Shown in pieces: positions 20,460-30,413 of a DNA stretch of 64,000 nucleotides (position 1 is its first letter; every line of letters starts with the position of its first letter). The notes below the pieces were generated by a model. It worked only from the letters and a program-made list of their open reading frames with translations, did not search any database and was not told the DNA's origin. Source of the DNA: Candidatus Sumerlaeaceae bacterium (GTDB lineage Bacteria; Sumerlaeota; Sumerlaeia; Sumerlaeales; Sumerlaeaceae). The stretch spans positions 1-64,000 of the forward strand of contig JAOAAY010000003.1 of the NCBI GenBank assembly GCA_026418615.1. Direction: 5' to 3'. Position numbers and translations under genes: made by a program.

Positions 20460-20645
20460 ATGCGGAAAAAAGGCCGTACGAAAACGGAAAGTCCCGAGAA
20501 GATGCCGGTTGAGACCGTGGGGATCCAGATGAGCCGAACATCCGGGCCCGCCGGACCCTCGCGCGAACAACTGACAGGCGGCAACCAGCCTGCCGACGAG
20601 AGCGAGGTTGCTCGCCTCGTCGCGCAGTTCATCGCCCGAAAATAA
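20460..20645 (+). CDS. small hypothetical protein downstream of the FmdB-like gene
   Basis: 61-aa ORF MRKKGRTKTESPEK...ESEVARLVAQFIARK starting 1 nt after the FmdB stop; no homology recognised. Confidence 0.4.
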   Translation: MRKKGRTKTESPEKMPVETVGIQMSRTSGPAGPSREQLTGGNQPADESEVARLVAQFIARK

Positions 20646-20763
20646 TTTCCAACGCGAAGCCGCCCATGGGGCAAGGCCCGGACGGCGACTCCTCAGGTGT
20701 GCGGTGCGGGGAAGACGGCCAGGTTGCCCGCCCGACGCCGGGCGCGTCGCCGTGTATCGGTTT

Positions 20764-22317
20764 TTATTGCCTTGGTACATAGAACTGCAGGCGGGTGTTG
20801 AGCGTCCGGAATTCCTCGGCTCTCAGCGGGCGGTATTGCCGCTCGATAGCGGCCCTGATTTCCGGGATTCGGCCTGTCTGGGCTAAATCGAGCGCCACGA
20901 ATGCGATCTCGCGCCGGTCAAGCATTCCGGCCAATCGTTCCACTGTCTCCACGCCGCGCCCGCGCTGGCCATCCTGCCGCTCGTTGAAATACTTGAGCGT
21001 CCACAGGAGCAGTTCCGAGTAGTCCAGCGCGATGCGTCGCTGGGCGATGAATGCGTAATGCGGCGGCGACAGCACCAGTCCGTCTGGCGGACAGTGGCGC
21101 TGCATGATGCGCACGACTTCCATGGTCCGGTATTCGTCCAACTCATAACTGCCTTGGCGCAGGGTGTTCCAAGAATGGAGCAGTCCCGGTCCCATGACCG
21201 TGAGGAGCGCCATGGCCGTCGCCAGCCATCGGGCGAGCGCCGTGAGGTCCGCGCCGCCCGGCAACCATTGCGCGCGCCCGCCCGTCATGTGCTTGCGCCA
21301 GAAATGCACCAGCATGTAGCCGGAAAAGGTCGCCACCCATGGCTCGCCAATGGTGAAGATATAATCCACCGTGCCGCCTTTAGCCACATAGAGGATGGAC
21401 ATCAGAGCCGCGGCGGCGAAAAGGGCGGCATACTCGCGCACCTCGCGCGGGCCGCGCCGCGTGTATCGGAGCAGACCCAGCAGGGCGAGCACGATGTACC
21501 CGCCCTCGAGGGCCAACACATCGCCGCCCTCGCGCACAATTTTGCCAACCGCGTAGTCGAGCAGGGTCTGTCCCGGCGGCAGAAACTCCGGGCGGGGAAA
21601 TGAACCAACCTGGTTTGCCACAACATTCTCGATGAAGGCGCCCGTACGCCACTCGAAGAACACCCAGGCGCCTCCCACCAGCAAGGCGAGCGGCGCGCCG
21701 TAGGCCGCCAGCTGGCGCGGGCGCCGCAATGCCAGCCCCGCGACAAAAAACAGCGCGTAGGGCGCGGCCGTCATGTTGGTCAGCACGGCAAGCGCCATCA
21801 GCACTCCCGCGCCGGCCGCGGCAGCCAGCGTCCAGCGCGTCATCAGCAGAAACGCCAATGTCATAAAAAGCATTTCCGTGGGTTCGCTCTGGTAGCCGAG
21901 CGTCCACCAAAAACCAAGCGGCAGCAGCAGGTAGATGGCAGCCGCCGCGACACCGACCGGGCGCATGGCACACCGAGCGGCAGGCGAGGCGCCCCCCGCC
22001 GTCCGGAGCGCCGCAGCATACACGACCATCATCGTGGCCACATGCAGCAACACGCTGTAGGCCCGGAACGCATAGAGGGGGTGGGGGAGCAGATGGCCGG
22101 CGCGTGCCAGGACCTCGCCGATGAGGAAGTGCACCGGCGGCTGAGGAGCGAGGATGTCCCGATAGACCATGGCGCCTTGTGCGGCACGCCACGAGATGTA
22201 CATATAATTCCCGTCGCCGAAGTCGAGGTGGCCGGGATTCCAATGCGCAGCGACCAGCGCTGCGTATGCCGCGGCCATCGCCCCGAGCCAAAGTGCGGCT
22301 CCCCGCCGCGTCATGCG
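20764..22317 (-). CDS. integral membrane glycosyltransferase (GT39/ArnT-like)
   Basis: Multi-TM; GDGNYMYISWRAAQGAMVYRDILAPQPPVHFLIGEVLARAGHLL typical of GT39/83 N-terminus; start approximate (MTRRGAALWLG). Confidence 0.8.
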   Translation of the reverse strand, partial: RMTRRGAALWLGAMAAAYAALVAAHWNPGHLDFGDGNYMYISWRAAQGAMVYRDILAPQPPVHFLIGEVLARAGHLLPHPLYAFRAYSVLLHVATMMVVYAAALRTAGGASPAARCAMRPVGVAAAAIYLLLPLGFWWTLGYQSEPTEMLFMTLAFLLMTRWTLAAAAGAGVLMALAVLTNMTAAPYALFFVAGLALRRPRQLAAYGAPLALLVGGAWVFFEWRTGAFIENVVANQVGSFPRPEFLPPGQTLLDYAVGKIVREGGDVLALEGGYIVLALLGLLRYTRRGPREVREYAALFAAAALMSILYVAKGGTVDYIFTIGEPWVATFSGYMLVHFWRKHMTGGRAQWLPGGADLTALARWLATAMALLTVMGPGLLHSWNTLRQGSYELDEYRTMEVVRIMQRHCPPDGLVLSPPHYAFIAQRRIALDYSELLLWTLKYFNERQDGQRGRGVETVERLAGMLDRREIAFVALDLAQTGRIPEIRAAIERQYRPLRAEEFRTLNTRLQFYVPRQ

Positions 22318-22414
22318 CCGAAAAGCCAGAGCCGCACAGTCGCAGGGGCGGAAAGGACAGCCGGAATATCCGGTCTGCATCCTGTGCTGGCGACTTTGCG
22401 CTGAGTGCTACTTT

Positions 22415-23917
22415 TCATTCCGCGACCGTCGTCTCGAAGTCCCGGCACAAGCCGTTGAGGGTCGTGAAGTGGACGCTGCCTGCGGCGGCAGAGAGGAAGT
22501 ATTCGAGGGTGCCCCAGTAACCGGGATGCACGGCCTCGTCGCGCAGCGTGTTGTGCCACAGGAGCACGAAGCACCCGCCTCGGGTTGTGCTGGCCTCGAG
22601 CAGGGCGGCCAGCCGCTCCACCGCTTTTTCGGCTGGCAGTCGCTCATAAACCGACAGCGACATGTCCATCACGATGGTGGGAATCTCGATGAGGGACAGT
22701 TCGGTGCGTTTTTCCACATCGAAGGGATGAAAACACCCTGACCATCCGCACCGGAACCCCGCGCGGTCGGCGAAGGCCATGGTCGAGTCGTAGCGGGCGT
22801 TGGCGCACAACTGCGCGTGCCAGGTATCGGGCGTCTTGAAACGAAGGTAATGCTGGCGCACGCCGCGTACGGGTTTTCCGGCCACAGCCCGGAGCGCCTC
22901 GGCCTGCCGCGCGATCATGGGACCGTCGCGGAAACTATCGTAAGAGGGATGCAGGGCGATCTCGTCAGTTGCACTGCGCACGCGCGCCATCAGTTGCGCG
23001 ATGCTCGGGTCGGTCAGCGCGTAATCCGCATCGTGGCGGGATGTTCCGCCGGCCATGAAAAACCATGTGCTCGGCGCGCCCGTGCGATCTTTGACCGCAA
23101 ACAGGTCGTCGAAACTGTCGTACGGGTCGCGCCGCATGCCGGCCACGACGAGCGCGGCATGCCCGGCCTGCCGGATGCTTGTTTGCGGCCGTGTCAATTC
23201 GGCCAGCGCGCGCTGCGCCCCGCCGCGCCCGCGGTACTTCGATAAACGGTCCACATCGTGCGTCAGCGCCACGGTCGGCCTGCCGCGCAGCCGCACCACA
23301 GCCAGCGGAGTCAGCCGCAAAGCATCCGCGTAAACCTTTTGCAGCCATTCAAACAGCCGGTTGACCAGCGGCAAGTCATAAAGATCAGGCGGCGCCGCGG
23401 AATGGGCGCAGAGAAACCGTCCGTGCACATCCGCCGGCACCGACGCCACATATTCCTCATATCGCGTCAGGAACCAGAATGCCGCGGCCAGCAAATCGAA
23501 ATCCAGCCGCAGGGCCTTATGACCCGCCGGGCCCAGATGTTTTCCGAATCCGACCTCTTCAAGGCACTCCCGCAGCACCGACGCGCGCACGGGCAGGTCG
23601 CGCGTGGTCAGAAACTGCCGGCCGAAAAACGGTCCGCGCTCCACCGCCACGAGAAATTCGTAAGTTCCTGCGGCCTTGGCCACCAGCCCCTCGATGTCCT
23701 GCGCCGCCGCATAAAGCAGCACAGCCGGCCGCCGCGACGCCCCCGCCAGCCGAAACGCCAGTTCCTCCGGCACACAGTATTCCACCGACCACCCGCAGAA
23801 ACGCGCGAAGGTCCGCACGACATAGTCCACGCAAACGGCGAACTCGTCCTCCGTGCGACAGACCAGCAGGCGAATGGAGACGGGCGAAGTGCTCATCGGA
23901 GCCGCATTGGTCGCCAA
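22415..23917 (-). CDS. polysaccharide deacetylase-like protein
   Basis: ALTHDVDRL, WFFMAGGTSRHDADYALTDPSI, EIALHPSYDSFRDGPMIARQAEALRAVAGKPVRGVRQHYLRF, CFVLLWHNTLRDEAVHPGYWGTLEYFL. Confidence 0.82.
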   Translation of the reverse strand: MATNAAPMSTSPVSIRLLVCRTEDEFAVCVDYVVRTFARFCGWSVEYCVPEELAFRLAGASRRPAVLLYAAAQDIEGLVAKAAGTYEFLVAVERGPFFGRQFLTTRDLPVRASVLRECLEEVGFGKHLGPAGHKALRLDFDLLAAAFWFLTRYEEYVASVPADVHGRFLCAHSAAPPDLYDLPLVNRLFEWLQKVYADALRLTPLAVVRLRGRPTVALTHDVDRLSKYRGRGGAQRALAELTRPQTSIRQAGHAALVVAGMRRDPYDSFDDLFAVKDRTGAPSTWFFMAGGTSRHDADYALTDPSIAQLMARVRSATDEIALHPSYDSFRDGPMIARQAEALRAVAGKPVRGVRQHYLRFKTPDTWHAQLCANARYDSTMAFADRAGFRCGWSGCFHPFDVEKRTELSLIEIPTIVMDMSLSVYERLPAEKAVERLAALLEASTTRGGCFVLLWHNTLRDEAVHPGYWGTLEYFLSAAAGSVHFTTLNGLCRDFETTVAE

Positions 23918-24013
23918 AGCCGTTGCACAATCAAGCGCCGTTGTGGCTCGGTTGGCGAGCAGGGCGCAAAGAAAATTGGAACCGCAGACGGTCAGACCCA
24001 GTCACGCGTGTCC

Positions 24014-25585
24014 TTAATACCAACGAGGTCGCAAACGCAGCCTCTCGGCCACGGCCTTGCGAGATTCGACCATGGACTCGGCGACTCGAAGGTCCCTGAG
24101 GGTCTTCAGCAATTGGTCGCGCTTGACCTCGAACGGAATCAGCGGAAGTTCGCGTTTTCCATCGAGGCGGAAAAACACCACGCCTGTTGTGGTGGAGTAG
24201 AGCCCGCTGATGTAGCCCTCCGGCTGACGGAGCAACTCCATGTCGGCCGGACCGATACCGGTACCTTGTTCCCAACCGCTGGTTTCCTCGACGATGAGCC
24301 CCCTTGGTTCCCATCGCCGCACGAGATCCGTGTCAGATGTCCCTCCGATGAGGTCGTTGCGGATCGTCTCGGCCAGTTGGCGGGCTTTCTCGAGACTGCG
24401 GGCGGGTTGCCCTTTACGCGTCTGCGTGGGAACGGTGAAACGAGTTAAGCGGAAAATTCCAGATTCCCGCATTTGAGTCGGATTTGCATCGTAGTATTGG
24501 CGGGCATCGTCCTCAGTAACTTTGATTTGCTCACTGACACTTGTTTCATAGTAGGCGCGAGCCACGAGGCGGTCGAGCAAGAGAGCCAAGGTCAGGGAGC
24601 AACGGGAGTCATCGAGGCCTTCCCGCCTTGCTGCTTCGACGATAGCCTTGATGGGGCTTGAGGCTTCTGAGACTGCCGCGATCGCGGTTTTTTCTGCCTG
24701 AGCAACCGCCTCGGCCCGTGCCAGTCGGAGGGCCTCGGCCGCCAGCACGACATCCCTGGCTACCTCCTCGGCCGACGGATTGCGATCAGAAATGACCGAC
24801 TCCACTTTGACCAGGTAATAGCCGTTGTGGAGTTCGACGGCATCGCTCAAGGATCCCGCTGGAGTTTGGAAAACTAAAGTTTTGAAAGCCGGATGATATC
24901 GGTCACTGCGCCGGACCCAACCAATGCGTCCGCCCGATGACGCGCTTGCCGCTTCGCTGAAGCGTCTTGCTGCATCGCCAAAATCCAGTTCCCCCGACTC
25001 GATACGCCATTTCAGGTCGCGCAGCAGCCGAAATTTCTCGGGCGCAGGTTTATCCGCCTTCGGGCCGTCCTTCTGAAGGAAGATGTAGGCAACCTGTCGC
25101 TGTTCTTCCTGGAAAAAAGGTCTACGATCCTTTTCCATCATCCGGCCAATAGTTTCGAGAGACAGGGTGGTGATGCGGCTCGCGACGCTGGTTCTCCATT
25201 CATCAGCGACACACTCATCGTAGCGTTTTTCGGCCTCTACCTCAAGAGTACGGGGCAAAACGAACCCCTTCTGGCGGGCCTCCTGAGCCATGGTCCGATC
25301 CCAGAGGATCTCTTCGGCGCACAACCTTAATATGTCTGATGTGTCTGCCTGAAGGGCCGAGTCATGCGCGGCGTCAAAGTAAGCAGTCCACGGGTCTGAA
25401 TACGGATACTGCAGCGAGCGCGCATACGCAGCAATTTCGTCGGCCGTAATAGTGCCACCGGCATATTCCGCAGCCACTGTTGGCGTCGTGGCGCCGGCGT
25501 AAGCATGAGCCGGCGACGCAACAAGAATTGTTGCAATGAGCGCAAAACAAGGAAAAGAACCTATGGTGGCCCAAAATCTCTTCAT
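24014..25585 (-). CDS. exported PpiC/SurA-like peptidyl-prolyl isomerase
   Basis: Signal peptide MKRFWATIGSFPCFALIATILVASPAHAYA; EEQRQVAYIFLQKDGPK, DFGDAARRFSEAASASSGGRIGWVRRSDRYHPAFKTLVFQTPAGSLSDAVELHNGYYLVKVE parvulin core. Confidence 0.88.
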   Translation of the reverse strand: MKRFWATIGSFPCFALIATILVASPAHAYAGATTPTVAAEYAGGTITADEIAAYARSLQYPYSDPWTAYFDAAHDSALQADTSDILRLCAEEILWDRTMAQEARQKGFVLPRTLEVEAEKRYDECVADEWRTSVASRITTLSLETIGRMMEKDRRPFFQEEQRQVAYIFLQKDGPKADKPAPEKFRLLRDLKWRIESGELDFGDAARRFSEAASASSGGRIGWVRRSDRYHPAFKTLVFQTPAGSLSDAVELHNGYYLVKVESVISDRNPSAEEVARDVVLAAEALRLARAEAVAQAEKTAIAAVSEASSPIKAIVEAARREGLDDSRCSLTLALLLDRLVARAYYETSVSEQIKVTEDDARQYYDANPTQMRESGIFRLTRFTVPTQTRKGQPARSLEKARQLAETIRNDLIGGTSDTDLVRRWEPRGLIVEETSGWEQGTGIGPADMELLRQPEGYISGLYSTTTGVVFFRLDGKRELPLIPFEVKRDQLLKTLRDLRVAESMVESRKAVAERLRLRPRWY

Positions 25586-25792
25586 GAGCGACAGGTCCCT
25601 CTCGTCCAATTGTTGATGTCCAAAACAAAACCGCTTGAGCGGCGTGCACACACTGCAGACTGCGGTGAGCATCCGCGAGTTTGAGCAACCTAAGCCGCCT
25701 CTACAAGAAACTCTCGGCGATCACCGGCGCTTAATTGTGCGTGAGCATTTGCTGTCAAACCCCAATCGAACACTGAGGAGTCTGCGGGCGGC

Positions 25793-25826
25793 AAAAAAAG
25801 GCCGAGGGAGAGGGTCTCCCTCGGCC
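25793..25826 (-). terminator. Rho-independent terminator for the 25886-26929 gene
   Basis: Perfect 12-bp stem GGCCGAGGGAGA/TCTCCCTCGGCC with A-run on the plus strand (T-run on the minus strand) directly downstream of the minus-strand gene. Confidence 0.85.
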
Positions 25827-25885
25827 CAGTTGTCAAGATTCAGTGCGGCCGGACAATTGTGTTGGTCGGCCCAGCCTCGCGGTGC

Positions 25886-26929
25886 TTAGAACAGGTTCCA
25901 GTCCTCGACGCCTGCAGGGTTCGGGATGTTCCACGCAGAGATCGAGTTGTTGGTCAGCAGGAAAAACGCCCGCTTGCCCGCGACATCGAACGCGACATCG
26001 CCCGAGCCGTTCCCGTTGTCCGCAGGTGTCGGGTTTTGCAGCGATTGAGCCGTTTCGGCAAAACCGACGGCCGACTGGGTGCCGACATTAACATTGTAAA
26101 TTACGCCCGGGATAGCATTGGGTGCCGTGCCGGCACGGCTGGGCCCCGTACCCAAGTACAGTTTGTCTGGCGCAAACTGCCGTACAGCGATCGGGCCGTA
26201 GCCGCGGAAGTCATCAGCAACACCAAAGAGCCCGGCACCGGTCGCATCGCGGAGCGTAGGCGTGGTTTGCTCAGTGACGGCTGACGCGGCTTTGCGCGTC
26301 CAGAAACTGGTGGCATCCGTATGCCACGCCACCGGCTGAATGCCAATAAAGGCCGGGTTCGTGGGCGTGAGCGTGCTGGCGATATTGAAGTTATCGCCAT
26401 CAACGGTCGTGTAAATGTTCAGCGAGGCATTTCCGCTGCCCGTCACGATGATTTTGGTGCCGACGCCAGACCCAATGACATCCACATCGTCACCCAAGCG
26501 GGCCGGAACTCCGGTCTGAGTATGCGCGACAATCGCCGGAGTGGTTTCGTCTGTGTGAATGTAAATTTTAAATGTTGATGTCGCGGCGGCCAGGTTGGTA
26601 ACAAAGATGCGCCCGTCACCGGCCACGCGCACCTTGTTCAGCACGAAAGTGCCACCAGTATAAACCGTGTTGTCTATGAAGGGCGTCACCTCTGCGCCAG
26701 TGGCAGCATTCAAACGACGCACGGCGTTAGCGGACCCGTCACGATCGGCCACGAGCAAGTTACCCGTTGATGGATTATAAGCCATGCCACGCGTAGTATT
26801 ACCAGCATTGAGCCACGCTGGCGCTCCGGCTTGGCTGTCATCCAAACGCCAAATCAGCGTCAATGTTTCGGTTGCCATCGCGGGCATGGCGAGCGTCGCG
26901 AGGGCGAGAACTGCTAATAGTCTCCGCAT
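25886..26929 (-). CDS. secreted beta-propeller-like / DUF4623-like protein
   Basis: Signal peptide MRRLLAVLALATLAMPAMA; TRGMAYNPSTGNLLVADRDGSANAVRRLNAATGAEV and repeated propeller-type segments; strong downstream terminator. Confidence 0.75.
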   Translation of the reverse strand: MRRLLAVLALATLAMPAMATETLTLIWRLDDSQAGAPAWLNAGNTTRGMAYNPSTGNLLVADRDGSANAVRRLNAATGAEVTPFIDNTVYTGGTFVLNKVRVAGDGRIFVTNLAAATSTFKIYIHTDETTPAIVAHTQTGVPARLGDDVDVIGSGVGTKIIVTGSGNASLNIYTTVDGDNFNIASTLTPTNPAFIGIQPVAWHTDATSFWTRKAASAVTEQTTPTLRDATGAGLFGVADDFRGYGPIAVRQFAPDKLYLGTGPSRAGTAPNAIPGVIYNVNVGTQSAVGFAETAQSLQNPTPADNGNGSGDVAFDVAGKRAFFLLTNNSISAWNIPNPAGVEDWNLF

Positions 26930-27618
26930 ACTTAACCTCCAGATAAATTTTTGGGTTGCCCGGGGGGCGGACACAACCCCTGCAACCTAAGGTGTGTGTA
27001 TCTCGCACGCCGCCCACGGCGTCAACAAAAAGATGCAGTCTGCGCAAAAAAAAACACCGCACGCTTTCGCAGACATAAAGAATTCGTAAATTGCTGATAG
27101 CAAACAACTTACGGCTTTTTTCGTTGCTCGAAAAATTAGCGAAACATGGAAATTCTTCTGTTGCTCTTGCCAATCAGAACCGATCAGCACCCGAGAGCAC
27201 TTCCGGAACGGCAAATCGAATCCCGCACCGGCTCAAGTCACACCAACGCGCCTAGACCAACGCTCGGTGTGCTCCTGAAGATGCAATCGCAAATGCTTGC
27301 GCGGGGTCGAAGACCAACTTGGGTAGCCATGCATTCAACGACTGTCGTCCAAGAGGATTTCTGGATGGTGAACCCATCGGAAGGGTAAACGCTTTTACGA
27401 GCAAACTCCGCGTGTCTGCCGCTTCACGCGGGTAATACCCTGGGTGGTCTTTTTGCCTGCGCCGGTGAACATGGCCGCCCCCCAAATTTAATCTGTAACC
27501 GCGCCCGGACCTGCATTTCACCGGTCGGGGCGTGATGGCTCCCTCCGCGCCCAAGAACGGCGCTGCCGAATACCAGAACAGGCGGAGCGTGTATAATAAC
27601 TGCGGACAATCAAACCTT

Positions 27619-29559
27619 ATGATCACTCTTGACGAGATCGGCTCTCCGGCCGACATACGCCACCTTTCCGTCGCCGAACTGACCCGTCTGGCAGAGGAGA
27701 TTCGCCAGACCATTTTGAAAACCGTGTCCATCAACGGCGGGCATTTGGCCTCGTCGTTGGGGGCGGTGGAACTGACGCTGGCGCTCCACACAGTGTTTGA
27801 CACGCCGCGGGACCGCTTGGTGTGGGATGTCGGGCACCAAGGGTATCCGCACAAAATTTTGACCGGCCGCTACCGCGTCTTTCACACGCTGCGTAAACCC
27901 GACGGCATCAGCGGTTTTTTGCGCCGCTGCGAAAGCGAGTACGATGTGTTTGGCGCGGGTCACGCAGGCACCTCCATTAGCGCCGCAGTGGGATTGGCCA
28001 AGGCGCGCGACCTCTTGGGGTTGAACCACAAGGTCGTGGCGGTCATCGGCGACGGCTCGCTGACCTGCGGACTGCCGTTCGAGGGGCTCAACAACGGCGG
28101 GCACCTTCAGACGGACATGCTCGTGGTGCTCAACGATAACGAGATGTCCATCACGGAAAATGTGGGCGCACTCTCGCGCTACCTGAACTGGATCGTCCAG
28201 TCGCCCCTGTACAACAAATCCAAGCAAGAAGCGCGGGAATTGGTTCTGCGCACTCCGGTCGGCAAGCAGGTCAAGCGCATTGTGCACCGGCTCGAGGAGT
28301 CCACCAAAGGCCTCATCCTGCCGTCCATCTTTTTCGAGGATCTCGGGTTTCGCTACATCGGGCCGGTGGACGGTCATAACCTGGAAGAACTCATCGGCAC
28401 CCTGCGCCGCATCCGGGATTTCAAGGGGCCGGTGCTGCTTCACGCCGTCACGCGCAAGGGAAAAGGCTACAAACTGGCCGAGGGTGACGCCGTTTTTTGG
28501 CATTCGCCTCCCAACTTTGAGGTGGACACGGGCGCGTACCGCAAATCAGCGGCGGTGACCTACACGAGCGTCTACGGCGACACCTTGTGCCGGTTGGCGG
28601 AGCGCGATCCGCGAATCGTGGCCATCACGGCGGCCATGGCCACGGGCACGGGGCTGGTGGAATTCTCGCAGAAGTTCCCGCAGCGCTTTCTGGATGTCGG
28701 CATCGCCGAGGCTCACGCCGTGACCAGCGCGGCAGGGCTGGCCATCGAAGGGCTCCGGCCGTTTGTCACCATTTATTCGACCTTCCTCCAACGCGCGTTC
28801 GACTCGATCGTTCACGATGTGGCTCTGCAAAACCTTCCGGTGGTTTTTGCCATGGATCGCGCAGGCTTGGTGGGCAACGACGGGCCGACCCATCACGGGC
28901 TGCTCGATGTGGCTTATCTTCGCATCATCCCGAACATGGTGGTGATGGCGCCTCGCGACGGCGATGAATTGCGCGACATGATCCTCACGGCGGCCCACTA
29001 CACGGCCGGCCCGATTGCGTTTCGGTATCCCCGCGCAGCGGCTCCGGCGACGGAGGGGCGGGAGCCGCGCGAACTGCCCATCGGTGTGGCGGAGATGGTG
29101 CGGGAAACGGACGGCCCTGTGGCGATTCTCTCATACGGGCATGTTTTTGCGAATGTCATGGCCGCGGCGGATGCGCTGGCCGCGGAAGGGATTGACGCAA
29201 CCGTGGTTAATGCGCGTTTCGTAAAACCCTTGGATCGTGCGATGCTGCGGCGCGTGGCCGCTGCGCATCCCGTGATCGTCAGCGTGGAGGATGCCGCTGC
29301 GGCGGGCGGATTCGGCAGCGCGGTCAACGAAGCGTTCCTCGATATGGGCCTGAACGCCCGCTGCCACATCATCGGTGTGCCTGATGTTTTTGTGGAGCAT
29401 GGGGATCAGGCCACGCAGCAGGACATCTGCGGCCTTTCGCCGATGCGCATCGCGGAGCGCGTGCGCGGGTTGGTGGCGCGTCTGGTGCCGGGGGCGGCGG
29501 GGGACTCCGCCGGGGCCGTCAGCGCAGTTCCAGCAGCAGTGACCGCAACGCGTCGTTGA
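27619..29559 (+). CDS. dxs: 1-deoxy-D-xylulose-5-phosphate synthase
   Basis: KTVSINGGHLASSLGAVELTLALHTVFDTPRDRLVWDVGHQGYPHKILTGR, GAGHAGTSISAAVGLAKARD, DRAGLVGNDGPTHHGLLDVAYLR. Confidence 0.97.
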   Translation: MITLDEIGSPADIRHLSVAELTRLAEEIRQTILKTVSINGGHLASSLGAVELTLALHTVFDTPRDRLVWDVGHQGYPHKILTGRYRVFHTLRKPDGISGFLRRCESEYDVFGAGHAGTSISAAVGLAKARDLLGLNHKVVAVIGDGSLTCGLPFEGLNNGGHLQTDMLVVLNDNEMSITENVGALSRYLNWIVQSPLYNKSKQEARELVLRTPVGKQVKRIVHRLEESTKGLILPSIFFEDLGFRYIGPVDGHNLEELIGTLRRIRDFKGPVLLHAVTRKGKGYKLAEGDAVFWHSPPNFEVDTGAYRKSAAVTYTSVYGDTLCRLAERDPRIVAITAAMATGTGLVEFSQKFPQRFLDVGIAEAHAVTSAAGLAIEGLRPFVTIYSTFLQRAFDSIVHDVALQNLPVVFAMDRAGLVGNDGPTHHGLLDVAYLRIIPNMVVMAPRDGDELRDMILTAAHYTAGPIAFRYPRAAAPATEGREPRELPIGVAEMVRETDGPVAILSYGHVFANVMAAADALAAEGIDATVVNARFVKPLDRAMLRRVAAAHPVIVSVEDAAAAGGFGSAVNEAFLDMGLNARCHIIGVPDVFVEHGDQATQQDICGLSPMRIAERVRGLVARLVPGAAGDSAGAVSAVPAAVTATRR

Positions 29560-30304
29560 GCGGGTTGGGATTTTCGAGCGGCGCCAGATGCCCGGCCTCG
29601 GGAATCGTCAGGAAGCGGCTCCCGCGGATAAGCCGCGCCATTTCCTCCATCAGCGAGGGCGGTGTGACGCGATCCTGTTCACCACTGACCACGAGGGTGG
29701 GAACCTTGATGGCTGCAAGGTCCGGGGTGGAATCCGGCCGGTTGCGCATGGCCTGAAGCGCCCCGATGATCGCGGCGGGTTTGGCCTCGAGGGTCCATTG
29801 ACGCAACTCGGTGACCAATTCCCTGTTGGCTGCGCGGGTGGCCTCGCTAATGAGGTTGTCTGCGACAAATTCGCACAGGAAATCGGTGCCCTGATGGCGC
29901 ACCTGATGAATCATGGCGTCGCGGCGTGTGCGGGCTTCGGGCGAGTCAGCCTCGGCCCGTGTGTTGCATAGGGCCAAGCCGAGCACTCGTTCGGGGAAGC
30001 GCCGCAAAAATTCGAGTACGATATAGCCGCCCATGGAGCACCCGACGAATACGGCGCGGCGCACCCCGTGGGCGTCGAGCGTGTGGCGAACATCCGTCGC
30101 GAACACCGTCATGGAAAAATCCGCATCAGCCGGCACGCGCGACCGTCCGAATCCGCGAGTGTCGAGCGCCAAACAATCCGCCGCCGCCGCAAGCCCCGAT
30201 ATCTGATGGCGCCACATGCGGGAATCGAGAGGGAAGGCGTGAAGAAACACGACCGTTCTGGCATCACGCCGCCCGCAGCGACTAACCTGCGCGTGCAATT
30301 CCAT
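29519..30304 (-). CDS. alpha/beta hydrolase
   Basis: VVFLHAFPLDSRMWRHQI, FVGCSMGGYIVLEFLRRFPERV (GxSxG), TLVVSGEQDRVTP, EAGHLAPLENP. Confidence 0.93.
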   Translation of the reverse strand: MELHAQVSRCGRRDARTVVFLHAFPLDSRMWRHQISGLAAAADCLALDTRGFGRSRVPADADFSMTVFATDVRHTLDAHGVRRAVFVGCSMGGYIVLEFLRRFPERVLGLALCNTRAEADSPEARTRRDAMIHQVRHQGTDFLCEFVADNLISEATRAANRELVTELRQWTLEAKPAAIIGALQAMRNRPDSTPDLAAIKVPTLVVSGEQDRVTPPSLMEEMARLIRGSRFLTIPEAGHLAPLENPNPLNDALRSLLLELR

Positions 30305-30413
30305 GCCCGTTTACCCCCGTGGCGGTCTCGACTGATGCCAATCTGAGGAGACCAAACCTTTCCCGAGACCCAGCGGTCACTACTACACACACTGGACGAT
30401 CGGAGATGCAAAC

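Noticed and set aside
23258-24448. 396-aa plus-strand ORF antisense to the deacetylase-like and SurA-like genes
   Set aside because: Arg/Gln/His-rich shadow ORF spanning two well-supported minus-strand genes and their intergenic gap.
27585-27606. TATAAT at 27594-27599 upstream of dxs as a sigma-70 promoter
   Set aside because: Good -10 match but no convincing -35 element at the right spacing; single-motif evidence is insufficient.
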